A stretch of 46,981 nt of DNA. Source: Priapulus caudatus. Its lineage: Eukaryota; Priapulida; Priapulimorpha; Priapulimorphida; Priapulidae. Location of the stretch: the NCBI RefSeq assembly GCF_000485595.1, contig NW_014577440.1, positions 48,116-95,096 on the forward strand, read 5' to 3'. Shown here one piece after another: positions 32,301 to 37,427 of the stretch. Below the pieces are notes generated by a model. It was not told where the DNA came from, made no database searches, and saw only the letters and a list, made by a program, of their open reading frames with translations. The translations under genes were made by a program, and so were the position numbers. Position 1 is the first letter of the stretch, and each line of letters opens with the position of its first letter.

Positions 32301-34494
32301 AAGGTACTAGCACTCTCTCATTTGGTTCAACAAGCCGTGTCATTCTCGTAAAACACAAATGGATCCGTTACTTTGACACGTTTCATATGACTCGTGTCTC
32401 TGTGTTTTCGGCTGACTATACACTTCGAATGTCTACGATGCACTGTTGCGATTTTTTCCCTTTTTCCCTTTTTCCCCGATTTTTTTATCAAAACTGGACT
32501 CGGACTCGAACTCGAACTCGGGTGGCGCGGACTCGGACTCGGACTCGGGGGTGCGGACTCGGACTCGGACTCGGACTCGGGTGGCGCAGACTCGGACTCG
32601 GACTCGGGGGGTGCGGACTCGGACTCGGACTCAGGGGGGTGCGGACTCGGACTCGGACTCGGGGGGGGGGGTGCGGACTCGACTACAACACTGGCTACTA
32701 CACGGTGAACGTACCTGAGGCTCGGTGTAAAAAGCAAGCAAGCGGCGTGCCTATACAATGGTTACAGCTTATACCTGCCGTTTTTATTAAAATATCATTT
32801 TAAAAATTAATCAATATATGTGAAGGATTTAGTGACGTACTGTTTTTGAATAAAAGTAGTTACAAAATGTCCAGTTGCACTGGGAACACGCAGAAAAGAA
32901 AATCATACACGACTTGGCACTACCTTACCATGTCAGCTCAGATATTATTATTTCTGTATTAAATAAGTCCAATTTATTGTCTTGTCGTCTTTACAGTCCA
33001 CCAATGATGAAATTTAACTGCTCTCTCACTCTATCCGGCACTTTTCACTATTCGTTCAAATGGCCAAGCGGTGACATAAAGTAAGCGAGAACAAGAGCAG
33101 ACTTCAGAATTTTTAGAATACGGTCTAGCAGACCCTTTATAAAATCTGCAGACCACTATAGACGATTAGACGGGTTTTTATTATTTAATTTATACTAGAA
33201 CTTATTGTAGCATGATATTCACCTTCTATTGATATACTAAGAGCAGCTAGCCCAGCCACTTTGGGAGTTTGCTGTTGTACACAGGTACACGCCTTATATA
33301 TAGCTTATTCTCGCCTTATGTGCATTTGTTTTTATTCACCCTTGATAGGTTCGTAGTATACATTTAAACCTCGTTTATAGCTTGACGTACTGCTCATGCT
33401 GATATCGGATTTACCGATTACCAAAAATAGCGGTATGGTTGTGTAATCATATTTGGTTTTCATATCATTGGTAATACATAACTATCAGAAACACATACAA
33501 ATGATGTGCAAATAAAGACCTTCTATACTATCGCTAGTAGTAACTAGTTGTATGTGCTGTATGACCATCGAAACAGCAATCATTTGGCACTGATACTGAC
33601 ACTGACTGCAACACCGTCTACTTGTGCAAGCGTGTACATACGTGCGTCACCTATAAATATGTATACGTTTGCGCAGTAATACTAATTAGCCTGTCAAACA
33701 TATTTGCGCATGTTTGTACAACGTGCATAGGCACTACAAACACATATACATACAGGGCTTTGGAATACAACGGCGCATAACTGAAAAGAAGATAAAGTAT
33801 ACTTGGTTTTTAGAGAAACAGCAGCCATTACCAAGAGCATGCACATAGACCAGTTTATGCACTCTTGACATTATCCCCATATAACCAGGAATATTACACA
33901 TATATATATATATGTCGTTATGCCTAGATCATGGCCCAGAATTACAGACTATACTGTATACACGCAGGTAGACAAGACCTATACTATGTGTAAAGATCTA
34001 TGTGCAGTTATTGGCTGTGAAATGCATTATTTATCATATAAGTAACCTCCAATAAAAGTTCATGTCGGTTTCTCAATGATCATGGCCCAGCAAATCCAAA
34101 ACTAAGGTATAATCTTGGATGATCCTAGGATATCTTATGATGACCATGAACTAACGCTGAGAGGGTCTATGTCCCTCGGGGTACTGCCGGAGCGTACCCT
34201 GGGGGACATAGACCCTATGAGCTGAACTAACTTTAACAATATTTCCCCAAATCAAGTAAGTCTCTCAAACATTATTTTTAATTTACCAATCAAAAAGCCA
34301 GTCTAATATTTTGACATGAAAATTGCCTAAAAAACTCCAGTGAACGTGCATATATGGTACAGTAATGACATTTATTTATACGGTACATAGAATTGCAACG
34401 TTTGGTGTGAAATTAATTTTGAATTAATCGGTCACACACACAACACTCAGCTTACCTCGGCCAATTTGGATGGAGCACTCCTACCGGACTCCAT
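5163..34494 (-). CDS. SLC4A: SLC4-family anion exchanger (AE type), complete 25-exon coding region
   Basis: This spliced gene encodes a plasma-membrane chloride/bicarbonate exchanger of the SLC4 family. The exons join in consistent phase from ATG (34494-34492) to TAG (5165-5163), giving 3984 nt or about 1327 residues. Vertebrate AE2/AE3 have about 1230-1240, so the length fits the long AE forms. Domain order is: variable N-terminus with His-rich and acidic stretches (1-403); band-3 cytoplasmic domain (about 404-745), with the motif [11 protein letters not shown]; and a transmembrane exchanger domain (about 785-1300) with the hallmark strings [20 protein letters not shown] and [10 protein letters not shown] short acidic tail ends in VHVAI. 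AE rather than Na-coupled identity rests on AATVRSV, the NQPNTAL loop and FRNSKFLG. The residue aligned to the AE1 site glutamate is Asp (about 1098), as in Na-coupled members. Exon 2 and 9 borders and possible extra small exons in intron 1 are uncertain. Confidence 0.93.
5697..5867 (-). CDS. SLC4 gene exon 24 (TM13-TM14)
   Basis: It encodes [40 protein letters not shown] and [15 protein letters not shown], matching the last AE membrane helices (VKTWRMHLFT, SLAFPF). Phase 0-0; acceptor ATCCAG, donor GTGCGT. Confidence 0.97.
6102..6271 (-). CDS. SLC4 gene exon 23 (TM11-TM12)
   Basis: It encodes [40 protein letters not shown] and [33 protein letters not shown] and KH-PDV-YVKK are core SLC4 strings. 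Acceptor GTGCAG, donor GTAAAG; ends phase 0. Confidence 0.97.
6486..6739 (-). CDS. SLC4 gene exon 22 (TM9-TM10, carries the AE-type arginine)
   Basis: It encodes [20 protein letters not shown], then [40 protein letters not shown] and [14 protein letters not shown]. Arg in AATVRSV (about residue 1147) is 49 residues after the Asp of exon 21, the same spacing as E681 to R730 in AE1. Na-coupled relatives lack this Arg. Acceptor CTTAG, donor GTAGGT. Confidence 0.97.
6968..7134 (-). CDS. SLC4 gene exon 21 (TM8, carries the substrate-site acidic residue)
   Basis: It encodes [24 protein letters not shown] and [20 protein letters not shown]. The Asp in FMDFQIS (about residue 1098) sits where AE1-3 have the functional glutamate (FLESQIT, FMETQIT). 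Acceptor ACGCAG, donor GTAAGT; junction codon GCC. Confidence 0.96.
7597..7890 (+). repeat. Interspersed repeat family R1, copy 1
   Basis: About 290 bp beginning ACAGGCTGCAATAGAGAGC are closely similar to 38708-39003, in the same orientation. Shared landmarks include AACGCAGGCAAAAACTACAC, GACAGTACAGAATGCCATAG and CATCCAGGCATGTATAGATT. It lies in intron 20 of the SLC4 gene. Confidence 0.85.
8068..8180 (+). repeat. Diverged monomer of the TGACCTTTGACC repeat
   Basis: It starts TTGACCTTTGACCTGTGACC and runs through GGTCGAGCCGTTTAGATTTGTGCC, matching the order of landmarks in 8239-8350 at lower identity. The element in this intron therefore has two diverged tandem units. Confidence 0.6.
8239..8420 (+). 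repeat. Interspersed repeat, copy B (TGACCTTTGACC / GACGGACG type)
   Basis: A near-full match to the left-edge repeat, with a shorter GGAC microsatellite. It sits in SLC4 intron 20, about 200 bp from exon 20 on its downstream side in transcription. Confidence 0.8.
8629..8982 (-). CDS. SLC4 gene exon 20 (extracellular loop 3, TM6-TM7)
   Basis: This 118-codon phase 0-0 exon begins [14 protein letters not shown]. It continues into a loop with four N-x-T sequons (Asn about 949, 955, 961, 967), then [40 protein letters not shown] and [17 protein letters not shown] and FRNS-FLG--RR--GDFG-PI are AE-specific, which separates this protein from Na-coupled members. Acceptor TTCCAG, donor GTAATG. Confidence 0.97.
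9423..9617 (-). CDS. SLC4 gene exon 19 (TM4-TM5), acceptor copied into a tandem array
   Basis: It encodes [40 protein letters not shown] and [20 protein letters not shown], ending EKLYH. The Lys of EKL aligns with the stilbene-reactive Lys of AE1 (SKLIK), while the second Lys is His. Its first ~13 nt and 3' splice site are the founding unit of the array at 9605-10098. Phase 0-0, donor GTATGC. Confidence 0.96.
9605..10098. repeat. 36-37 bp minisatellite derived from the exon 19 acceptor
   Basis: About 13 units of GAGTCTCACAGAACTTCAAA followed by CATAACTCCTAGCCGT. The first unit is the real exon 19 boundary, so each unit on the minus strand repeats the acceptor (TATGTTTGAAG or TATGTTTGCAG) plus the first ~13 exon bases. 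Unit identity is high in the middle and decays at the distal end. Confidence 0.92.
10426..10574 (-). CDS. SLC4 gene exon 18 (TM2-TM3)
   Basis: It encodes [39 protein letters not shown] and [10 protein letters not shown]. The QPLL--G-TGP-LVFE string is the substrate-site loop shared by all SLC4 proteins. Acceptor GATTTAG, donor GTAAGT; ends phase 0. Confidence 0.97.
10783..11447. mobile_element. Foldback (long inverted repeat) element
   Basis: The outer arms of about 105 bp (10783-10888 and 11342-11447) are near-identical inverted copies. They contain ATCAAGAGCATATAAAGAAG and GTTGCAGTATTAGTCGAATT. A second inverted pair of about 40 bp (10900-10939 and 11185-11224) lies inside. The tips share the ATCAAGAGC motif of the short hairpin family elsewhere in the window. 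No transposase is visible; it lies in SLC4 intron 17. Confidence 0.85.
11669..11866 (-). CDS. SLC4 gene exon 17 (entry into the membrane domain, TM1)
   Basis: It encodes [20 protein letters not shown], then [18 protein letters not shown] and [31 protein letters not shown] and [11 protein letters not shown] are hallmarks of the SLC4 membrane-domain start. Donor GTAGGT; junction codon AAT. Confidence 0.97.
12029..12072. repeat. (AT)n/(AC)n dinucleotide microsatellite
   Basis: Alternating AT, then AC, then AT repeats in SLC4 intron 16. Confidence 0.9.
12234..12444 (-). CDS. SLC4 gene exon 16 (end of the cytoplasmic domain)
   Basis: It encodes [40 protein letters not shown] and a basic linker ([16 protein letters not shown]). 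AYQADDR and EFLD-S-VLPP are AE2/AE3-type strings. The basic linker connects to the membrane domain. Donor GTAATA; phase 0 in, 1-nt out. Confidence 0.95.
12578..12708 (-). CDS. SLC4 gene exon 15 (band-3 cytoplasmic domain, dimerisation region)
   Basis: It encodes [20 protein letters not shown] then [20 protein letters not shown] and SNK. RFLFVLLGP and [12 protein letters not shown] are near-invariant SLC4 motifs. Acceptor TTATAG, donor GTGAGT; ends phase 0. Confidence 0.96.
12881..13459. mobile_element. MITE-like element with short terminal inverted repeats
   Basis: The left end TTAAAGGGATAC is matched in inverted orientation by GTATCCCTTTAAA at the right end. The 0.58-kb interior has no transposase. 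The interior ORFs are short and unrecognised. A target duplication is not clear. It lies in SLC4 intron 14. Confidence 0.5.
13490..13655. repeat. CAGA/CAGC tetranucleotide array
   Basis: CAGA units flank a clean run of nine or more CAGC units. The apparent Trp/Leu/Ala/Gly-rich ORFs on the minus strand are artefacts of this array. Confidence 0.95.
13887..14079 (-). CDS. SLC4 gene exon 14 (band-3 cytoplasmic domain)
   Basis: It encodes [20 protein letters not shown] then [20 protein letters not shown] and [11 protein letters not shown]. The IPEGAEA-LVG-FL-P-AFVRL pattern is a family signature. Acceptor TTTTAG, donor GTATAT, phase 0 to 1. Confidence 0.95.
14285..14765 (+). promoter_or_regulatory. 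Promoter-like island, possibly a solo LTR or alternative promoter
   Basis: It is GC-richer than its surroundings. It has two AGCCAATGAGAG boxes (14341 and 14420 regions), an inverted CCAAT (ATTGGTC), a TATA-like TATTTAAAA at 14481 and an initiator-like CTCAGTCT around 14515. About 170 bp downstream there is ATTAAA followed by a T-rich stretch. This order (U3-like, TATA, start, poly(A) signal) resembles an LTR, but I could not define TG/CA ends or a target duplication. It lies in intron 13, antisense to the SLC4 gene. Confidence 0.45.
14965..15076 (-). CDS. SLC4 gene exon 13 (variable loop of the cytoplasmic domain)
   Basis: A 112-bp exon encoding [20 protein letters not shown] and a Glu/Lys-rich tail ending QNQEK. 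This is the poorly conserved loop between the two halves of the band-3 domain. Acceptor CCACAG, donor GTATCA, phase 1-nt in, 0 out. Confidence 0.85.
15783..15837. mobile_element. Hairpin element, TATCA(A/G)GAG family
   Basis: The left arm CATCAAGAGTACATAATAGG is matched by the inverted CCTATTGTGTACTCTTG, with only a few unpaired bases. It lies in the intron between SLC4 exons 13 and 12. Confidence 0.8.
16401..16465. mobile_element. Hairpin element, TATCA(A/G)GAG family
   Basis: TATTATCAGGAGTGAATAAT faces ATTATTCAGTCCTGATATAA; the stem is imperfect over about 28 bp. It is in the same SLC4 intron as the copy at 15783, about 600 bp away. Confidence 0.8.
17040..17111 (-). CDS. SLC4 gene exon 12
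   Basis: A 72-bp exon encoding [20 protein letters not shown] and DGRK. It corresponds to the AE segment NEASFIRRN after the LLLKH helix. Acceptor TTGCAG, donor GTGAGT. Junction codons AAA and AAG agree with the neighbours. Confidence 0.9.
17286..17421 (-). CDS. SLC4 gene exon 11 (band-3 cytoplasmic domain)
   Basis: It encodes [20 protein letters not shown] then [21 protein letters not shown]. These match the AE block that links the VLLDL strand to the regulatory helix (SDQI-EDR-LLLKH). Donor GTGAGT; phases 2-nt in, 2-nt out. Confidence 0.95.
17553..17733 (-). CDS. SLC4 gene exon 10 (start of band-3 cytoplasmic domain)
   Basis: It encodes [20 protein letters not shown], then [26 protein letters not shown] and [12 protein letters not shown]. 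These strings are strongly diagnostic for AE cytoplasmic domains. The [12 protein letters not shown] block corresponds to the segment implicated in pH sensing in AE2, differing by Lys for Arg. Acceptor TTGCAG, donor GTACAG, phase 0 to 1. Confidence 0.95.
17856..18016 (-). CDS. SLC4 gene exon 9, with a NAGNAG acceptor
   Basis: It encodes [20 protein letters not shown] through [10 protein letters not shown] and leads directly into the band-3 domain; AE2/AE3 also have a basic RRRK stretch here. The acceptor reads CAGTAG, so the exon can start at 18016 or 18019. The choice changes one Thr into Ile-Ala without shifting frame. Donor GTAACA, phase 0. Confidence 0.88.
18085..18335. repeat. Degenerate minisatellite (ACACGTGTGGAACCTAGAT type)
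   Basis: Roughly 20-27 bp units around GGAACCTAGATCTACACGTG repeat with much variation. They fill most of the short intron between SLC4 exons 8 and 9, next to the NAGNAG acceptor. Confidence 0.7.
18343..18488 (-). CDS. SLC4 gene exon 8
   Basis: A 146-bp exon encoding a basic then acidic segment ([18 protein letters not shown] to [11 protein letters not shown]). Donor GTAAGT is near consensus and the acceptor is CTCTAG. It lies just before the band-3 cytoplasmic domain. Confidence 0.85.
18669..18738 (-). CDS. SLC4 gene exon 7
   Basis: A 70-bp exon encoding [17 protein letters not shown] and PVYDH, with acceptor GTATAG and donor GTATGT. The junction codons (GGT and AGC) are consistent with the exons on either side. 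Confidence 0.8.
19067..19135 (-). CDS. SLC4 gene exon 6
   Basis: A 69-bp exon encoding [20 protein letters not shown] and a few more residues, between a TTTCAG acceptor and a GTATGA donor. The phases (2-nt start, 1-nt end) match both neighbours. It is a linker in the cytoplasmic variable region. Confidence 0.8.
19887..19935 (-). CDS. SLC4 gene exon 5
   Basis: A 49-bp exon encoding [16 protein letters not shown], with phase 0 start and phase 1 end. Acceptor TTTCTAG and donor GTGAGC are good. It joins in frame to exon 4 upstream and to exon 6 (GCT codon at the junction). No domain is recognisable. Confidence 0.8.
21311..21664 (-). CDS. SLC4 gene exon 4 (118-codon N-terminal variable exon)
   Basis: This 354-bp phase 0-0 exon has a TTTCAG acceptor and a GTAGGC donor. 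It encodes a low-complexity, Ser/Asp-rich and presumably disordered cytoplasmic segment (for example [18 protein letters not shown] and [17 protein letters not shown]). The codons are GC-richer than the flanking introns. Because it is symmetric it could be skipped without a frameshift. Confidence 0.85.
21835..21971 (-). CDS. SLC4 gene exon 3 (His/Lys-rich segment)
   Basis: It encodes a His-rich basic segment ([16 protein letters not shown]) followed by an acidic DDDDTQ, like the His-rich N-termini of AE2/AE3. The start at 21971 uses the acceptor TTAAG. This is the only nearby AG that gives the right phase (ACC codon spanning the junction) without a stop. The nearer CATAG acceptor (start 21964) breaks the frame with exon 2. 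It ends phase 0 at GTGCTG. Confidence 0.72.
22085..22268 (-). CDS. SLC4 gene exon 2 (N-terminal variable region)
   Basis: The coding-like frame includes [14 protein letters not shown] and [15 protein letters not shown], and ends phase 1 at a GTAAGC donor. The 5' border is uncertain. Candidate acceptors give starts at 22268 or 22250, both phase 0 and compatible with exon 1, or at 22270 (needs phase 1). The region is acidic and Ser-rich, as in AE2/AE3 N-termini, and has no recognisable domain. Confidence 0.7.
23216..23386. repeat. (ACGC)n / (AC)n microsatellite
   Basis: Long runs of CACG tetranucleotides end in a pure CA tract. All ORFs over it (His-Ala-Arg-Thr or Val-Cys-Val types) are repeat artefacts. 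Confidence 0.95.
24300..24412. repeat. Imperfect (GTGC)n/(GT)n repeat
   Basis: GT/GC alternating sequence, next to the hairpin element at 24431. Confidence 0.85.
24431..24488. mobile_element. Hairpin element, TATCA(A/G)GAG family (near-perfect palindrome)
   Basis: ATCAGGAGCGTATAATGACA is followed after a short centre by its reverse complement, TGTCATTATACGCTCCTG. The central stem is perfect for about 25 bp. Confidence 0.9.
24537..24616. mobile_element. Nested hairpin element (one palindrome inside another)
   Basis: The outer arms ATCAGGAGTGTATAATAT and ATATTATATACTCCTGAT pair with each other. The inner segment 24551-24590 has its own arms, ATTATCAGAAGTAGATAAT-like and AACTTCTGATATTAT. This looks like insertion of one family member into another. 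Confidence 0.75.
24690..26438. repeat. 65-67 bp satellite array, left block
   Basis: Tandem monomers each contain GTCCACGTCCTCTCTTACCC, ACACTGTCTACATAGTCACT and GCTTCTCTCTATCTAAGCTC. There are about 26 units, with variants (ACCAGCGCTG in place of ACCCACACTG) and occasional single-base indels. It lies in SLC4 intron 1. ORFs over it are artefacts. Confidence 0.97.
26439..27422. mobile_element. PIF/Harbinger-like non-autonomous DNA transposon (984 bp)
   Basis: The left terminus TGGCCCTGTCACACATTGAC and the right terminus GTCAATGTGTACAGCGCCA are imperfect inverted repeats. The element is flanked by TAA on both sides (26436-26438 and 27423-27425), the 3-bp TWA-type duplication typical of PIF/Harbinger. 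It splits one satellite monomer cleanly. No transposase ORF is present. The interior has many CGTATGCGG-like subrepeats. Confidence 0.85.
27423..27680. repeat. Satellite array, block right of the transposon, indel-rich
   Basis: The same monomer as the left block, but with many single-base insertions (for example GAGTGTCC, GTGCCTC). This suggests uncorrected sequence beside the assembly gap rather than real divergence. Confidence 0.9.
27681..27690. other. Assembly gap (10 N)
   Basis: A run of N inside the satellite. The true array length is therefore unknown. Confidence 1.
27691..28205. repeat. Satellite array, block right of the gap
   Basis: About 8 clean monomers of the 65-67 bp unit, fading into single-copy sequence near 28205. 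Confidence 0.95.
28206..29640. other. SLC4 intron 1, non-repetitive stretch, nothing recognised
   Basis: Short ORFs on the plus strand (for example from 28218 and 28699) have no recognisable domain and no splice context. I see no gene here. Confidence 0.5.
29641..29700. mobile_element. Hairpin element, TATCA(A/G)GAG family
   Basis: TATTATCAAGAGTAGATAAT is repeated partly in direct orientation (ATCAAGAGTAGATTAT), then inverted (ATCTACTCTTGATA). This gives a hairpin with an internal arm duplication. Confidence 0.8.
29701..31440. other. SLC4 intron 1, no gene recognised
   Basis: A minus-strand ORF at 30775-30963 has a plausible composition (it includes [18 protein letters not shown]) but no usable donor and no recognised domain. 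Otherwise nothing stands out. Confidence 0.4.
31447..31476 (-). mobile_element. Solo arm of the TATCA(A/G)GAG hairpin family
   Basis: The reverse complement reads TATTATCAGGAGTGAATAAT, matching one arm of the copies at 16401 and 35388. The partner arm is missing. Confidence 0.6.
31912..32105 (-). repeat. GACTCG/GGTCTC hexamer array, inverted partner of 32480-32705
   Basis: It starts with CTACCAGTGTTGTAGGTCTC and continues into CGGTCTCGGTCTCGG and ACTCGGACTCGGACTCG repeats. The unique edge recurs inverted at about 32685 (GACTACAACACTGGCTACTA). Confidence 0.75.
32480..32705 (+). repeat. GGACTC hexamer array with GGGGG-GTGC spacers
   Basis: Runs of ACTCGGACTCGGACTCGG are separated by GGGGGTGCGG or GGTGGCGC spacers in super-repeats of about 40 bp. 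Long Arg-Thr, Ser-Asp and Leu-Gly ORFs on all frames are artefacts of the hexamer. Confidence 0.9.
32706..34155. other. SLC4 intron 1, no gene recognised
   Basis: AT-rich, with a short (TA)n at about 33900. I see no supported coding or RNA feature. Confidence 0.5.
34162..34216. repeat. GC-rich hairpin near the 5' end of intron 1
   Basis: AGGGTCTATGTCCCTCGGGG-TAC faces GTACCCTGGGGGACATAGAC-CCT: 23-nt arms with two mismatches and a 9-nt loop. It is about 240 nt downstream of the exon 1 donor on the transcribed strand. It is unrelated to the AT-rich hairpin family. Confidence 0.85.
34456..34494 (-). CDS. SLC4 gene exon 1 (start codon, 13 codons)
   Basis: It encodes [13 protein letters not shown] and ends at a GTAAGC donor in phase 0. 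The start has a good context (A at -3, G at +4). The ATG is preceded by a 10-codon upstream ORF and by a likely 5'UTR acceptor at 34557-34560, so a further noncoding exon probably lies to the right. The short coding first exon followed by a very long intron is typical of animal genes. The assignment depends on the downstream exon phase, which matches. Confidence 0.7.
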
Positions 34495-34502
34495 TCTTGA
34501 AG

Positions 34503-34535
34503 TTATGTTGAAGTGCAGAAAATGGAGGAAGTCAT
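34503..34535 (-). promoter_or_regulatory. Upstream ORF in the 5'UTR of the SLC4 gene
   Basis: A 10-codon ORF (MTSSIFCTST) lies in the 5'UTR and ends at a TAA just 8 nt before the main ATG. Such a close uORF can reduce or regulate translation of the main ORF. It is present only if this stretch is in the mature transcript, which the acceptor-like CATAG at 34557-34560, just upstream, supports. Confidence 0.45.
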
Positions 34536-34556
34536 AAATTGGAAGTCCTCAAGAAT

Positions 34557-34570
34557 CTATGAAAAAAAAC
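34557..34570 (-). promoter_or_regulatory. Probable 3' splice site of a 5'UTR intron
   Basis: On the minus strand the stretch reads as a run of T followed by CATAG, about 60 nt before the start codon. That is a good polypyrimidine tract plus AG, suggesting that the start-codon exon begins at 34556 and that the true transcription start is further right. I could not identify the first exon. Confidence 0.5.
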
Positions 34571-35230
34571 AATATAGAACCAGTTTAAAACCACTAATAC
34601 GTATGTCAGTCACTTTTGTTGGCCAATACTGCACGACCATGATATAAAATTATTTATTACACACAAAAATTTCAAGTGATATTACACACTGGTTCAATAT
34701 GTCATTAAAATATATACTTCTTTGCTAATAAATGCATTCATCCGCCTTGCTAGCAAGTCAGCATCTACAAGTACTGGGTACCTGATGTGCATTTTTATGC
34801 AGTACTATTAGATACGTAATAGTAATAAACAACTTTCAAAAGGCGCATGCCCGCGTGCAGTAAGAGCTAAGTAATGAAAGTTCAACTTTTCTTTTGAACT
34901 CAATTGAAGGCCAAAAGCTTGTTGGAAAGTTGCGTAACACTGAGACCCATTAGTTACGCCTGTCACGTGTTATATACACTTGGCAGTAAGAACAAGTCCG
35001 CACCTGCAGCTACAGCACACACGCATCTATTGACTTATTCTTGCTGCCAGTGGTTGTATACAGTGGTTCACAATAGTTCTTGCATAGTACATACGTGATC
35101 CACATAAATTTTGAATAGAACACATCTCAGTCTGGGTTTGTTATGCAGGTTTGTGAGCGCGCATATGCTCAGGTAGAGCACGTGTCCTTGTACACGATAA
35201 TCTATACTATAATTTGGCTAATCTTGTGTA

Positions 35231-35262
35231 CATCAGTGTGTGTGTGTGTGTGTGTGTGTGTT
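35231..35262. repeat. (GT)n microsatellite
   Basis: A pure GT tract followed by GTTT units. Confidence 0.9.
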
Positions 35263-35387
35263 TGTTTGTTTCACCTCGCTTTTCTCCGTGATTTGTCACT
35301 CAATCGCGCTAACTGAAGATATATTCAGAATCACCACGACGTCTGGGAGTACACCACTGCAACCTCCACAATACGTGGAATTGTTAG

Positions 35388-35455
35388 GATATCAGCAGGA
35401 GTGAATAATAATAGATTATTACCTATAATCTATTATTATTCACTCCTGATATCAG
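35388..35455. mobile_element. Hairpin element, TATCA(A/G)GAG family (long stem)
   Basis: GGAGTGAATAATAATAGATT and AATCTATTATTATTCACTCC pair perfectly around a short TATTACCTAT-type loop. GATATCAG flanks both sides. Confidence 0.92.
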
Positions 35456-37427
35456 TCATGGTGAGGAGCATGTGCATGCCCTCGTGCATGTGCATGTGGA
35501 TTCGTGGTGCATGTCCCGCAGTGCGACTCTTAGACTAACCATCATCACCACAGATAGTTGCAATTAGAGTTGGACGTAGAAACTTTCCCTACACCCTCTA
35601 CCAAAGTTATTAAGTCTGATAGTGATAAGTCAGTTGACCTCATTTCTACTCACATGACATTGCCATCGTGTTTTCCAAATTTAGCGCTTTTCGCCAGACT
35701 CGATGAACGATACATCATGAAACAATTCAAAGTTACTATGAAACTAAGATTGTTAGCAAGAGCTATAATATCACAAACTTGCTTATGCCACGAACATTGT
35801 AATACGAACCGCACAAACAACATCGCATACGCCCAGCGTTTGCACCAACACACAGAGGATAGAACAGCTAGGCCCACTCTTGTCGCACGCACGCACGCAC
35901 GCAACACACACACCTGTATATAAAATTATGGTTAGGACAGTAGAGAAAAAACGATAGCACTGAAATAAATAGGGCCCTTATAGTTGCTGGAACTTACGGG
36001 GCCCGGACTGTACGACGACGTTCTCAAAAGTCGTTGGAATCTGCCTTTCAGCATCTGTTCCTCCATTTATTTACTAAGGATGCCTTTTTACACAGTGAGC
36101 CTTAATTCTAAACACCAGAAACGTTGTGAAGCTACTTAAGATTTATGGCACAAAGGTACAAGTGCATGAGAAGGACCAATATGTTTGTTTTAGAGAATCC
36201 ACTCTAATGTAAAGATGTTGCTGGAATACCCTGCACCCTTCTTTCACTTGAAACACGTATAAATGTATTAAAATCATAATAGTAAAGGAGGAAATCGTTT
36301 GATGTTAGGCTTGGAATTTGGAGCAACTATTGTAAGTTAGTAGAACTTTCATAATTCCATTACAATTTACATCTGTTGACTGAGCTTGACTCTCTAGCAA
36401 AAGGTCGTTTTATATGATTACAAAATTTACACCATAGGTCCATACAGGACATTTAACTTTTTGTCTGGACAAAAAATGAGGCTGTGTGCATCCTATGCAT
36501 TGAGTTTGGTTGAAAGCAATAGAAAAAAGGAAACAGTAGGTTGACTACACATAGGGCCTAGCTATTAAGACAACAATAACTTTTAATAATACTTTTTATA
36601 CAAACCAGAGAAAAACAATATATTTTACATGTATGACCTTTATGCTACTTAAAATAACACAAAACTACAACTTTGCAAATTTATCCTTCAAGTGCAGCAC
36701 AAAATGAGTATCACTATTAAAACGGTGTCAACTTATCTTTCAACCTACGAAGACAATATTGTTCTAGTGCTAAATGATGAATCAAAGCCAATGTGGGCAA
36801 AGTCTACATTTACAACTAAAAAATTTTTGAAAGCCAGAAAAATTGAATAAAAACAAACCTCATAAATGCCAAAGTTTTTACCTTAATCCATAGCAGTATA
36901 CACTGTCATTATAATGGCTGTATATGTTATTATATCGACTTTTAAATTCGACATTGAGACTGGCACTCTTAGTCTTACTGACTGTCATTTCTGTTTATCT
37001 ATAAAGCAATTTCCTCTAGTGCCTTGTGTCAGATAACATCAGTTTTTAGAAGATCTTGCAGAATGGATAACCTTTAGAATCTTGCATTTTCCCTACATGC
37101 TAAGCACAGTACATGACAATAAAAATAAAATTACGACAAAGGCCATGACATGTAAAACTGTAATAAAAATGGCTGTAAACAGAAGAAAAAAAAGCATCTG
37201 ATTTAAAATCAAATGTTAGCAAAGTTGAGGCTAACACTTTTTTCTACAGACAGATGTGGAAGCCAATGTTGACAGAGCCCTCATAACTAAACGTTTTTTC
37301 GAATCCCTAAAAGATCTTGTCAAAAATAATCCTAAAAAATGCCAAGGTGCAGAGATATTGATAATGTAAATAAACCCATGTAAAGTCCACACTTTCATCA
37401 ATAGCTGTTTCAAAGAATCCTACAGAT
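35456..37427. other. Upstream of the SLC4 start codon; no gene recognised
   Basis: This stretch may contain the noncoding first exon and promoter of the SLC4 gene (minus strand), but I cannot point to a TSS. The ORF at 35558-35923 has no recognised domain and ends in a CACG microsatellite. Confidence 0.4.

Noticed and set aside
32258-32803. A 181-codon ORF and a 143-codon antisense ORF
   Set aside because: The central part is a hexamer array giving Arg-Thr, Ser-Glu or Leu-Gly dipeptides. The flanks show no domain.
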